Below are positions 8,278 to 15,754 of a stretch of 22,928 bases of DNA, piece by piece. The number at the start of each line of letters is the position of its first letter. Positions within the stretch are counted from its first letter, which is position 1. The position numbers and the translations under genes were made by a program. Location of the stretch: assembly GCA_963839175.1 (NCBI GenBank), contig CAWIUB010000006.1, positions 1-22,928 of the forward strand, read 5' to 3'. Under the pieces are notes generated by a model. That model did not search any database. It was not told the origin of the DNA and was given only the letters and a program-made list of their open reading frames with translations. This stretch comes from CAWIUB01 sp963839175 (lineage in GTDB: Bacteria; Actinomycetota; Actinomycetes; Mycobacteriales; Jatrophihabitantaceae).

Positions 8278-8791
8278 CTGCTGCTCCAGTCAAGACGTAA
8301 ACGTCGTCGGCGAGCCCCCGTCGGGGCTGTCGACACGGCCATGCGTCCACCATCACCCGACGCCGGGGCAAGCAACAGGGCAGAACGTCCCCGGCCATGG
8401 GCTCCCGCGGTTTGCGCCACCCTTGTCGCGGTCGATCACGGTTGCCCGAGGGTTGGATACCGATTGCGATGGCGAGCTGGCGCAGCCGTTGCTTCTTGGC
8501 TTGCAGGACCGCCCCTTCTGTGCGCCAGGCTTTCCGGCTGGTGCGCTGCCAGCGGCGCGGCCGTCGGGCGGACCAGTCGGCCATCGCCATGCGCCAGCAG
8601 AAGTCTTCGCTGATCAGCAAGCCGACGTCCGGGCGCAGGCAGTCGCTGACAGGCACCGCCCGTCCGAGCGACTCGAGGTACAGCTCATCGGTGGGCACCG
8701 AGGCGTCGTGGGTCGGTTTCCGCCAGCGTCGCCATCCGCGACGCTGCCCGTTGGTCGATTGCAGATCATCCTCGCGCTGATTCGGGTCCAT
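8111..8791 (-). CDS. hypothetical protein, unrecognised
   Basis: ATG 8791-8789 has a strong GGGAGG site six bases upstream. The first roughly 120 residues look coding: GRAVPVSDCLRPDVGLLISE, a Trp/Arg-rich middle (WSARRPRRWQRTSRKAW) and VLQAKKQRLRQLAIAIGI. I do not recognise the family. The frame stays open to 8111, but its last 167 bases overlap the SPFH gene in another frame, which is unlikely to be real. The natural end is probably near 8300-8400, hidden by a frameshift; a hairpin at 8313-8328 supports a gene end there. It is the first gene of a likely operon with the SPFH and FadD genes and lies next to the best DosR-like site of the window. Confidence 0.5.
   Translation of the reverse strand: MDPNQREDDLQSTNGQRRGWRRWRKPTHDASVPTDELYLESLGRAVPVSDCLRPDVGLLISEDFCWRMAMADWSARRPRRWQRTSRKAWRTEGAVLQAKKQRLRQLAIAIGIQPSGNRDRPRQGWRKPREPMAGDVLPCCLPRRRVMVDAWPCRQPRRGLADDVYVLTGAADERSDHRPGHRRPAGPGGAGAGDPGRQAVRARGAVPVRPARRSTGTGFAVHHPDR
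8313..8328 (-). terminator. GC-rich hairpin between the hypothetical and SPFH genes
   Basis: AGCCCC and GGGGCT form a six-pair stem with a four-base loop. There is no T tract, so it is at best an attenuating or processing hairpin, not a clear intrinsic terminator. Confidence 0.25.
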
Positions 8792-9222
8792 CGTGGCCTC
8801 CCTGGGCAGCCTGCAGCGCACGACGCGACGCGCAACCAGTCGTGGCCGGCTAAGGCTGAGCGTGACCCGGTGGCGGCATTGATGTCAGTGCGCAAGTACC
8901 GCCGTCACAAGGACTTTCGTCCCGGGTGTCACCTGTGTGGCGGCCGGGAGGGGCTCGGCGTCTGCGGAGTCTCGCCGATATGTGACGTTGGCCTCTGCCG
9001 GCGGCTACGGCATTCGATGAACATGAGCAGCATGCAGGGCTGGGTCATCATCTGCGGCGGCCCGCTAGGTGGGGTCTGCTGGCCGCGGGGGGCGAGTTCG
9101 ATTCGATCTCGGGTAGCGAGTGCCGAGCGACTGGCTGAGCTGGATCGGGAGCGGGCCGGGCCGGGCGCGCGTGTGCAGTCCCGGATCGCCGCTGGGTCGG
9201 GGGCCGTCGGGTGGGGGAAGCG
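8792..9222. other. divergent intergenic region, hypothetical gene / M50 protease
   Basis: About 430 bases with no convincing gene; the plus-strand frame crossing it is not supported by a ribosome site or family motifs. It contains the DosR-like palindrome at 8910-8923, which could serve either divergent unit. A weaker isolated AGTCCC half-site occurs near 9177. Confidence 0.5.
8910..8923. promoter_or_regulatory. DosR/DevR-like palindrome, best match in the window
   Basis: AGGACTTTCGTCCC matches GGGACTWWAGTCCC at 12 of 14 positions, with GGAC and GTCCC half-sites intact. It lies 119 bases upstream of the minus-strand hypothetical gene and about 300 bases upstream of the plus-strand M50 gene. 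Of the two, the minus-strand unit is at the more usual distance. Confidence 0.55.
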
Positions 9223-10401
9223 GTGACAGTGCCGCCGCGCCGTCCCGCCGAGCGAGCCAGCGCATTGGGCCGCGCGATACCGCTCGGGCGGTATGCCGGC
9301 GTGCGGGTGCAGGCCCATTGGTCGGTGCTGGTGGTGCTGGTTCTGCTGGTCGACCTGCTTGCGGGCGGGGTGCTGCCTGCCTCCGTGCCGGGCCGGCTAG
9401 TCGGCCTGTACTGGCTGACCGGGGTCGTCGCGGCGGCGGTGTTCCTCGCCACGTTGCTGGCGCACGAGTTGGCGCATGCGCTGGTGGCGCGGCACTTCGG
9501 TATGCGTGTCGAGCGGATCACATTGTGGATGCTCGGCGGCCTGACCGAACTGGGCGGGGAGCCGCCGTCGCCGCGCGCTGACGCGCTGGTCGCCGCTGCC
9601 GGGCCCGCGGCCAGCCTGCTGCTCGGTGTGCTGTTCGCCGCCGCCGGGTGGCTGTTCGCTGGGTCTGGCCTGCTCGCCGCCGCGCTGGTGTGGCTGGCCG
9701 CGGTCAGTCTGCTGCTCGGCGTGTTCAACCTGCTGCCCGGCGCGCCGCTGGATGGTGGGCGGCTGCTGCGTGCGGTGTTGTGGGCGCACTACCGCGACCG
9801 GGCGCGAGCCGCGCAGATCAGTGCCCGAGCCGGTCGGGGGCTGGGCATGTTCCTCGTCGGGCTGGGCGTGTTCGAGTTGCTGGCCGGGGCAGCTGGCGGG
9901 TTGTGGCTGGCGATGGTCGGCTGGTTCGTGCTCAGCGGCGCGGCGGCGGAGGGCGCCGCGAGCCGCGACGAGCGGCTGCGTGGGCGAACCGTCCGCGAGG
10001 TGATGACCTGCCCGCCGGCGACCGCGCCGTCGTGGTGGAGCGTGTCGGACTTCATCGCACATCTGGGCCGGGCACACCCGAGCGAGCAGGCGTTCGCGCT
10101 GGTCGATGTCGATGGGCACGCGCAGGGCGTGCTGATCGTGCGTGACCTGATCGGGGTGCGGCCGGACCGCCGGGCGACGACGCGGCTGCGTGACCTGTCA
10201 CGAGGCGGGCCTCCGCCGACGGTGACACCGGATACTCCGCTGGTCGACGTGGTGCCCGCCATCCGGCGGCATGGCGGCATCGCGGTGGTGGTGGAGGACG
10301 GCCGGCTGATCGCCACGGTCGCCATGCGTGACATCGAGGCAGCGGCCGAGCGAGCCAACAGCGGGCTGGCTGCGGCAGAGCATCGAGGCGGATCACGGTG
10401 A
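9223..10401 (+). CDS. site-2 (M50) membrane metalloprotease with CBS-like C-terminus, Rip3/Rv2625c type
   Basis: A 392-residue multi-pass protease. The zinc motif HELAH is at residues 81-85 inside a transmembrane helix, and the third ligand region NLLPGAPLDGG is at about 169-179. The C-terminal part (about 265-385) has VREVMTCPP, LVDVDGHAQGVLIVRDLI and a second half ending GGIAVVVEDGRLIATVAMRD, the pattern of paired CBS domains. This architecture and length match M. tuberculosis Rv2625c (Rip3), a DosR-regulon member. It is expected to cleave membrane-bound substrates within the bilayer; its substrate is unknown. Start choice: GTG 9223 has GGGGGAAG just upstream; an in-frame GTG at 9211 is an alternative. 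The stop overlaps the next gene's GTG by four bases, implying translational coupling. Confidence 0.92.
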   Translation: MTVPPRRPAERASALGRAIPLGRYAGVRVQAHWSVLVVLVLLVDLLAGGVLPASVPGRLVGLYWLTGVVAAAVFLATLLAHELAHALVARHFGMRVERITLWMLGGLTELGGEPPSPRADALVAAAGPAASLLLGVLFAAAGWLFAGSGLLAAALVWLAAVSLLLGVFNLLPGAPLDGGRLLRAVLWAHYRDRARAAQISARAGRGLGMFLVGLGVFELLAGAAGGLWLAMVGWFVLSGAAAEGAASRDERLRGRTVREVMTCPPATAPSWWSVSDFIAHLGRAHPSEQAFALVDVDGHAQGVLIVRDLIGVRPDRRATTRLRDLSRGGPPPTVTPDTPLVDVVPAIRRHGGIAVVVEDGRLIATVAMRDIEAAAERANSGLAAAEHRGGSR

Positions 10402-10886
10402 CACGAGCTCTGGTCGCGCACGGGTCGAAACGTGGCGGCACCTCGGGGTTGGCCGAGATGATCGCCGCCGCCCTCCGGCAACAGGGCATGACCGTCGACG
10501 TCCAACATGCACGGGCCGTGCGCGACATCGCCGGTTACGACGCCGTGGTCCTCGGTGGTGTGCTGTACACGAACCGGTGGCACCGCGACGCGCGCCGGTT
10601 CGCACGCCGGCATCAAGCGGCACTGCGTGAGATGCCGGTGTGGCTGTTCAGCAGCGGGCCGCTCGACGACAGTGCCGCCGAGGGCGACATCCCACCGGTC
10701 CCGCAGGTCCAGCAGGTTGCAAAGGAAATCCGCGCGCGCGGCCACGCGACCTTCGGCGGTCGCCTGACACCGGATGCGAAGGGGTTCATCGCACGCAAGA
10801 TGGCCAAGACCCGCTCCGGCGACTGGCGGGATCGCGACCAGGTGACGGCGTGGGTGCAGGAGATCACCTCGGCACTGGGCCGTTAG
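10398..10886 (+). CDS. flavodoxin-domain protein
   Basis: A 162-residue protein beginning RALVAHGSKRGGTSGLAEMI, the flavodoxin-like phosphate loop that binds FMN, followed by YDAVVLGGVLYTNRWH (about 46-61) and PVWLFSSGPLDDS (about 79-91), the second and third flavin-contact regions. It resembles the short flavodoxin/HemG-like proteins common in actinobacterial stress clusters rather than classical electron-carrier flavodoxins. It is coupled to the M50 protease by a GTGA overlap, so both are made from one mRNA. A redox role, perhaps menaquinone- or haem-linked, is inference only. Confidence 0.85.
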   Translation: MTRALVAHGSKRGGTSGLAEMIAAALRQQGMTVDVQHARAVRDIAGYDAVVLGGVLYTNRWHRDARRFARRHQAALREMPVWLFSSGPLDDSAAEGDIPPVPQVQQVAKEIRARGHATFGGRLTPDAKGFIARKMAKTRSGDWRDRDQVTAWVQEITSALGR

Positions 10887-10935
10887 TCGAGTAGAGCTCG
10901 GTTGCCAGGGCGGCGAGGCCGGCGCCAGCGGCGAT

Positions 10936-10949
10936 GGGACCTTTGCACC
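10936..10949. promoter_or_regulatory. DosR/DevR-like site upstream of the DUF1918-DUF1876 gene
   Basis: GGGACCTTTGCACC matches GGGACTWWAGTCCC at 10 of 14 positions; the left half is perfect and the right half is degraded. It is located 97 bases upstream of the ATG at 11046. Confidence 0.4.
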
Positions 10950-11045
10950 TGGTCGGTTGATCGCGGCAGCGCTTGGCTATGAGTGAGAGCCGCTCGGCTC
11001 GTATCGGCAGTGAGCGGGAGCCAGGACCGAAGGAAGGAGGACGCC

Positions 11046-11531
11046 ATGAGGGCTCAGGTGGGTGACCGTATTGTCGTTTCGTCCCCGGTCACCGGTGGGA
11101 CGGTGCGCGACGGGGAGATCGTCGAGGTCCGCGGCGGGGAGGGTGCCCCACCGTACCTGGTCCGCTGGGCAGACACCGGTAGCACTGGGTTGTTCTTTCC
11201 GGGCTCCGACGCCCACGTGACCGGCAGCCACGGATCCGAACTGGCAGCCCAAGCTGGCGCAGCACGGCGCGCCCGGTCGTGGCGGGTCGATATCGACTTG
11301 TTCGAGGCAGGCGACGACACCACGGCTCATGCCGTTCTGGTGGCTGAGGCCCCACGGGGCTTGGACGCACAGGGCAAGGCGCACCGCAACCCGGTGGATG
11401 TGGATGTGCCCGAGATCGGTGACGAGGTCGCCGTCGCGAGGGCGCTGCGCCGGCTGTCAGATCGATTGTTCGAGGCGGCGTCTGCGGAGATCACGTCCGT
11501 CGAGGGGCAGGAGGCCTCGGTGTCGCAGTAG
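11046..11531 (+). CDS. DUF1918-DUF1876 two-domain protein
   Basis: A 161-residue protein starting at ATG 11046 behind AAGGAGG. The N-terminal DUF1918 domain (about residues 1-60) opens MRAQVGDRIVVSSPVTGG and contains PYLVRWADTGSTGLFFPG. The C-terminal DUF1876 domain (about 78-150) starts WRVDIDLFEAGDDTTAHAVL and ends VARALRRLSDRLFEAASAEI. DUF1876 has a double-stranded-RNA-binding-like fold and DUF1918 an SH3-like barrel. In M. tuberculosis these domains occur on separate small proteins such as Rv0569 (DUF1918, DosR regulon) and Rv2632c (DUF1876). The biochemical role is unknown; nucleic-acid binding is a reasonable guess. It carries its own DosR-like site. Confidence 0.9.
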   Translation: MRAQVGDRIVVSSPVTGGTVRDGEIVEVRGGEGAPPYLVRWADTGSTGLFFPGSDAHVTGSHGSELAAQAGAARRARSWRVDIDLFEAGDDTTAHAVLVAEAPRGLDAQGKAHRNPVDVDVPEIGDEVAVARALRRLSDRLFEAASAEITSVEGQEASVSQ

Positions 11532-11743
11532 GCCACAGCGCCGGACCCGCTGCCGGCGATCGGCACGGAGTCTGCGCCCGGGGTCTGGCCAGGCATCTGC
11601 CTCTAGCCGGTCACGCGATATGTGAAGCAGGTTCGATGTGGATCGTGGTGCCGAGACGGGTATCAACGGCTGAGCAAGGGATGGATAGTGACTTGCAGAC
11701 AGGTGGTTAGGTCCCGGGGGTGATGTCGGTCCGGTTGGCCGCG

Positions 11744-13587
11744 CTAGGAGGCCGCTGAATAATCGGCGCGTCGTGTGCGGTGTGCGCCGGTTCGGCTTGG
11801 ATGATCTTCCGGTGCAGGGTGTGGAGGCTACGGACCGGGAGCTGCTGGACGCGCAGGCTCTGGTGGGTCATCTGGTCGCTGAGGGCAGCATGTTCGAGTT
11901 CTTGGCCGAGCATCGGCAGGATCTGTTCCCTGATGTGGTGTTCGAGGACCTTTTCCCTTCGGGTAAGGGCAGGCCATCGATCCCGGCGTCGGTGATGGGG
12001 TCGATCCTGGTGCTGCAGAGCTTGCATGATTTCTCGGACCGGGAGACCGCCGAGGCGGCGCGGTGTGATCTGCGATGGAAGGTCGCGACCGGGATGGCGC
12101 TGGACGATGCGGGTTTTGATGCGTCGACGCTGGTGTATTGGCGGCGACGGCTGGCGACATCGCAGCGGCCGCACCGGGTCAACGATGCGGTCAAGGATGT
12201 CATCGAGCAGACCGGGGTGCTGCGCGGTCGCCGGAAACGCGCGGTGGATTCCACGATCCTGGCTGACGCGGTCGCCACCCAGGACACCGTCACTCAGCTG
12301 ATCTCGGCGATCCGGCGGGTGCGCCGGCAGGTGCCCGGCGCGGCGGAGCAGATCGCGACAGTCTGCACCGGCCATGACTACAGCCAGCCGGGTAAACCGA
12401 GCATCGACTGGGAGGATCCGGACGCCAAGGATGCGCTGGTGTCGGCGCTGGTCAACGACGCGCACGCCCTGGTGGCGGCGTTGGCCGATGCCGAACTGGA
12501 GGGCGACGCGGAGTTCGCGGTGGCGTTGCTGGCGCTGCTCGCCGGTCAGGATGTCGAGCCCGCCGAGGGGTCTGACGGTACCGATGGACGGTGGCGGATC
12601 GCCCGCAGGGTCGCCCCGGACCGAGTGGTGTCCACTGTGGACCCGGATGCACGGCACACCCGCAAGTCGCCGGAGAACCGCCGGGACGGGTACCGGGCGC
12701 ACGTGGCGGCCGAACCGGAGACCGGGATCATCACCGACGAGGCGCTGACCAAGGCCGCCGGGACAGAGAACTCCGATCCAGCAGTGGCGGAGAAGTTCCT
12801 CGACCGCGAGGACGACGCGTGCGAGTGGTACGGAGATTCCGCTTATGGCACAGGGGATCTGCGTGGGGCGATCGACGACACCGATTCCGACGAGGCCGTG
12901 ATCAAGCCGAAGCCGCTGCAAGCGCCGGTTGAGGGCGGGTTCACCGTCGACGACTTCACCGTCGACGAGCAAGCGGGCACGGTAGGCTGCCCGGCCGGCA
13001 ACACCCGGCCGATCAGCGAGAAGACCCGAGTGGCGACCTTTGGCGCACTGTGCCGCGACTGCCCCCTGCGCGAGCGGTGCACCAAGTCCAAGACCGGCCG
13101 CAAAATCGTTCTGCACCCACGAGACGACCTGCTGCGCCAAGCCCGCCGTGACTGGGCTGAAAAGCCCCAGCTACGTGAGAAGTACCGGAAGTTCCGGCCC
13201 AACGTGGAACGTGTCATCTCTCAGATCGCCAGCCGCGGTGGTCGCCGCCTGAAACTCCGCTACCGCGGCACCACCAAGAACAACGCCTGGCTCACACGCC
13301 GTACCGCCGGACTCAACCTGCGCAACCTCGCCGGCCGTGGACTCACTCGTACGGCAGGAGTCTGGGTTCTGGCGGCCCAGACCACCTGACAAGCCGCCGA
13401 TGAGAGCTCTATCGGCCCTCACCGGGCCGCGCCTGGCCCCGCACCGGCCACCCCCGGGCGCTCTCGCACAGCCCGGACCGCTCCGCCGCGCACCGACCCG
13501 GACCTCGCGTGCAGGCTGCCACCAATTTCACCCCTCGGCCCGTCCCGCGACCAGCCCCAGAACTGCCCTAATTCAGCGGCCTCCTAG
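11744..13587 (+). mobile_element. IS1182-family insertion sequence with CTAG target duplication
   Basis: Perfect terminal inverted repeats GAGGCCGCTGAAT at 11748-11760 and ATTCAGCGGCCTC at 13571-13583 bound a 1,836-base element. Each is flanked outward by CTAG (11744-11747 and 13584-13587). CTAG is its own palindrome, so it could be part of a 17-base repeat, but the interrupted host gene reads through only if one CTAG is counted as a target duplication. The single transposase gene is intact, so the element may be recent and active. Confidence 0.85.
11773..13389 (+). CDS. IS1182-family transposase
   Basis: A 538-residue DDE transposase. The N-terminal helix-turn-helix-like region contains FPSGKGRPSIPASVMGSILV (about 61-80), typical of the family. 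The first catalytic Asp is in AVDSTILADAVATQ (Asp159); later come YRAHVAAEPETGIIT and the WYGDSAYGTGDL block with the second Asp; VIKPKP follows. A Cys cluster, ALCRDCPLRERC, is near the end, as in other IS1182 members. GTG 11773 is the first start; GTG 11782 is an alternative. The gene is intact, with codon use like the host, and is flanked by inverted repeats. It catalyses cut or copy transposition of its own element. Confidence 0.93.
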   Translation: MCGVRRFGLDDLPVQGVEATDRELLDAQALVGHLVAEGSMFEFLAEHRQDLFPDVVFEDLFPSGKGRPSIPASVMGSILVLQSLHDFSDRETAEAARCDLRWKVATGMALDDAGFDASTLVYWRRRLATSQRPHRVNDAVKDVIEQTGVLRGRRKRAVDSTILADAVATQDTVTQLISAIRRVRRQVPGAAEQIATVCTGHDYSQPGKPSIDWEDPDAKDALVSALVNDAHALVAALADAELEGDAEFAVALLALLAGQDVEPAEGSDGTDGRWRIARRVAPDRVVSTVDPDARHTRKSPENRRDGYRAHVAAEPETGIITDEALTKAAGTENSDPAVAEKFLDREDDACEWYGDSAYGTGDLRGAIDDTDSDEAVIKPKPLQAPVEGGFTVDDFTVDEQAGTVGCPAGNTRPISEKTRVATFGALCRDCPLRERCTKSKTGRKIVLHPRDDLLRQARRDWAEKPQLREKYRKFRPNVERVISQIASRGGRRLKLRYRGTTKNNAWLTRRTAGLNLRNLAGRGLTRTAGVWVLAAQTT

Positions 13588-14247
13588 GCGGCGTGGTCTT
13601 CTTCGTGCTGATCCTCATCAACGCCAGTGCGTTGAATGGCGCTCGCAGCGCCACCGATTCCGGCCAGGAGATCTTCGACTACCTGGCGCAGCACCAGGGC
13701 CGGTTCCAAATCGGTGCCGTGCTGTTGGGCCTGGCAATGTCCGCCGCACTCGTGTGGTTGTCCGGCCTGTTCCGCGCGTTGACGAAGGCTGAGGGCGGGT
13801 CCCCGGGTCTCGCTGATCGCGCTTGCAGGCAGAGTACTCGCGGCGGCCAGCACGGTAACGGGAGCGCTGATCGAGGGGACCACGGCCACCCGGATCAACG
13901 ATCTCGGCGCCGCTGGCGCGCGCGTCTGGCGGACGATGTATTTGCTGAGCTTCGGCGCGACCCTGCTGGGCCTGCTACTCGTCATTGGGGCCACTGCCAT
14001 CGTCTGCCTGCGGACCCAGCTGTTTGCCCGCTGGTTCGCGACGGCCAGCGGCGTGCTGGCACTCGCCTCGGTGGTCGGCGCCTTCACCATCGGATACACA
14101 ACCAGCGCAATTCAGGTCGTCGCTGGCGTCACCATCATCCTCGACACCGCGTGGATCCTGGTGGTCAGCACCTTCTTGTGGCGCGATCCCGCACTAGCCC
14201 TGCCCTAGCGGCCCTGCTTCGACCACGCTTGACCGGCGCGCGGCTGC

Positions 14248-15714
14248 TCAGCAGTGGGCAGCCAGCACGGTTAGCGCATGTCGCAGTGACTGCTTGGCGC
14301 TCACCTCGGTCTGCACGACGATCGCGCCTGGCCAGGGATCGCGCCGAGCGGCGAGTTGCCGGGCGATGTCGGCGCCTGCCTCCGACGCGCCGCCGCCCGC
14401 GAGGCGCCGTTGCGCTCGGGCGGCCGCCGTCTCGACCGGCGCCCGGCACTCGAGCGCCACCAGACGGCTGGCGGTGGCGGTCGCCAGCCCCTCGGCGAGC
14501 TGCCGCATAGCGCAGTCGCCCCAGGTGGCGTCGGCGACGACGGATTCCCCGTGTTCCAGCGCCTGCCGGGCGCGAGCAAGCAGCTCGCGGTACGTCGCCG
14601 CCTTCGCCGTATCGCTGTAGCGACCGCCGGCGAGCTCGGGGACCTGCCGTCGCACCTCGTCGGAGCTGAGCAGCACCCATCCGCGGCGGTCGGCGACGCC
14701 TTGGCTGAGCGTGGTCTTGCCGGTGCCGGGTGCTCCGCCGACCAGCACCAGGGTCACCTCGCCGGCTTCGAGGTGCCGCAGCGCGAGGCCGGCGTAGCTG
14801 CCGGCGTCGGCGGCCGCCGACGCCAGTCCTTGCGCGGCCTGGATGCAGCAGACCTTGGCCCGCACGAATGCGCGGTAGGCGATGTAGTGATGCTGCAGCG
14901 ACGCGACGGCCGGGCCGCCGCTGAACTCCAGGTACCACTCGACGAAGCGTTGGGCGAGGTCCGGCCGCTGCAGGTGCTCGATGTCCATCGCGAGGAAGGC
15001 CACGTCGTCCAGCACGTCGAGCCAGCGCAGCCGGTCGTCGAACTCGATGCAGTCGAGCACCCGCGGGTAGTCCGGCAGGCAGAACACGTCCTCGGCGATC
15101 AGGTCGCCGTGCCCGTCGACGGACAGCCCCGACGCCGCACGCTCGGCCAGCAGCGGCCCCCGGCCCTGGATGTAGCGCAGCGCAAGCCGGGAGATCTGGT
15201 CGTACAGCGGCTCGGTGAGCGGGCCACCGCGGTACACCGCGGTCTCCCGCAGGTTGTCCGTCCACCGTCGGCGCAACCCAACCGCGCTGCCTTCGGCGGC
15301 GATCCGCGGTCCCCGGTCGGCCGCGGCGTGGAAGGTGGCGATCAGCCGGGCGAGCGCCCGCAGATGATCGTCCACGGCGGCGCCGCAGCGGATCATCGTC
15401 GACAGCCGCAGGTCCTCCGGCATCCGGCGCATGACGACCCCGTGCTCGTACGCTCGCCGGTCGGCGCCCCGCACGGTGATGACGTCGAGGTAGACGTCCG
15501 GCGCGAGCCGGCGGTTCAGCTCCACCTCGCGACGGCACGCCCGGCGGCGGCTCGCCTCGGTCCGGAAGTCCAGGAAGCCGAGGTCGACCGGCTTCTTGAT
15601 CTTGTACGCTCGTTCGCCGAGCAAGAGCACTACCGCGCTGTGCGTTTCGCGAACCTCGGCCCGCCAGCTCAGCGGTGAGATCGCGCCGATGGCGCGGGCA
15701 TTATCGACGCTCAT
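14248..15714 (-). CDS. APH-like plus AAA_33 P-loop kinase fusion (Rv2004c type)
   Basis: A 488-residue two-domain protein. The N-terminal domain (about 20-315) is aminoglycoside-phosphotransferase-like, with YKIKKPVDLGFLDF, the catalytic-loop-like VDGHGDLIAEDVF (His202-Gly-Asp204) and IEFDD (about 223-227). The C-terminal domain is a zeta-toxin/AAA_33-type nucleotide-binding fold with Walker A GAPGTGKT at 327-334, LLSSDEVRR (about 348-356) and VVADATW (about 392-398). Architecture and length match M. tuberculosis Rv2004c, a DosR-regulon protein of unknown substrate. It starts at ATG 15714, 40 bases after the stop of the eRF1-like gene, so the two are probably co-transcribed. The phosphate acceptor is unknown. 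Confidence 0.9.
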   Translation of the reverse strand: MSVDNARAIGAISPLSWRAEVRETHSAVVLLLGERAYKIKKPVDLGFLDFRTEASRRRACRREVELNRRLAPDVYLDVITVRGADRRAYEHGVVMRRMPEDLRLSTMIRCGAAVDDHLRALARLIATFHAAADRGPRIAAEGSAVGLRRRWTDNLRETAVYRGGPLTEPLYDQISRLALRYIQGRGPLLAERAASGLSVDGHGDLIAEDVFCLPDYPRVLDCIEFDDRLRWLDVLDDVAFLAMDIEHLQRPDLAQRFVEWYLEFSGGPAVASLQHHYIAYRAFVRAKVCCIQAAQGLASAAADAGSYAGLALRHLEAGEVTLVLVGGAPGTGKTTLSQGVADRRGWVLLSSDEVRRQVPELAGGRYSDTAKAATYRELLARARQALEHGESVVADATWGDCAMRQLAEGLATATASRLVALECRAPVETAAARAQRRLAGGGASEAGADIARQLAARRDPWPGAIVVQTEVSAKQSLRHALTVLAAHC

Positions 15715-15754
15715 CCCAACCCCGCCGCGGCGGCTCTGGGAGCGGGCAGCCCGA

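Larger units (their letters stand above)
11723..14208 (+). pseudogene. small multi-pass membrane protein gene split by the IS and a frameshift
   Basis: The first eight codons are at 11723-11747 (MSVRLAAL then G) and the rest resumes at 13588 after the insertion sequence. Removing the element plus one CTAG copy restores MSVRLAALGGVVFFVLILIN in one frame. It continues NASALNGARSATDSGQEIFD, LGLAMSAALVWLSGLFRAL; then one extra base in the CCCCGGG at 13801-13807 shifts to VSLIALAGRVLAAASTVTGA and LLSFGATLLGLLLVIGATAI, ending at TAG 14206-14208. Repaired, it would be about 215 residues with five or six hydrophobic helices, similar in type to DUF4386 membrane proteins; that assignment is tentative. 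An in-frame TAG just upstream (11708-11710) limits the start to GTG 11720 or ATG 11723. It is inactivated by insertion. Confidence 0.7.

Noticed and set aside
11707..13140. 477-codon minus-strand frame opposite the IS transposase
   Set aside because: It is a shadow of the transposase, which has catalytic and flanking repeat evidence.
14356..15678. 440-codon plus-strand frame opposite the APH/P-loop gene
   Set aside because: It is a mirror frame of a gene with clear Walker A and HGD motifs.
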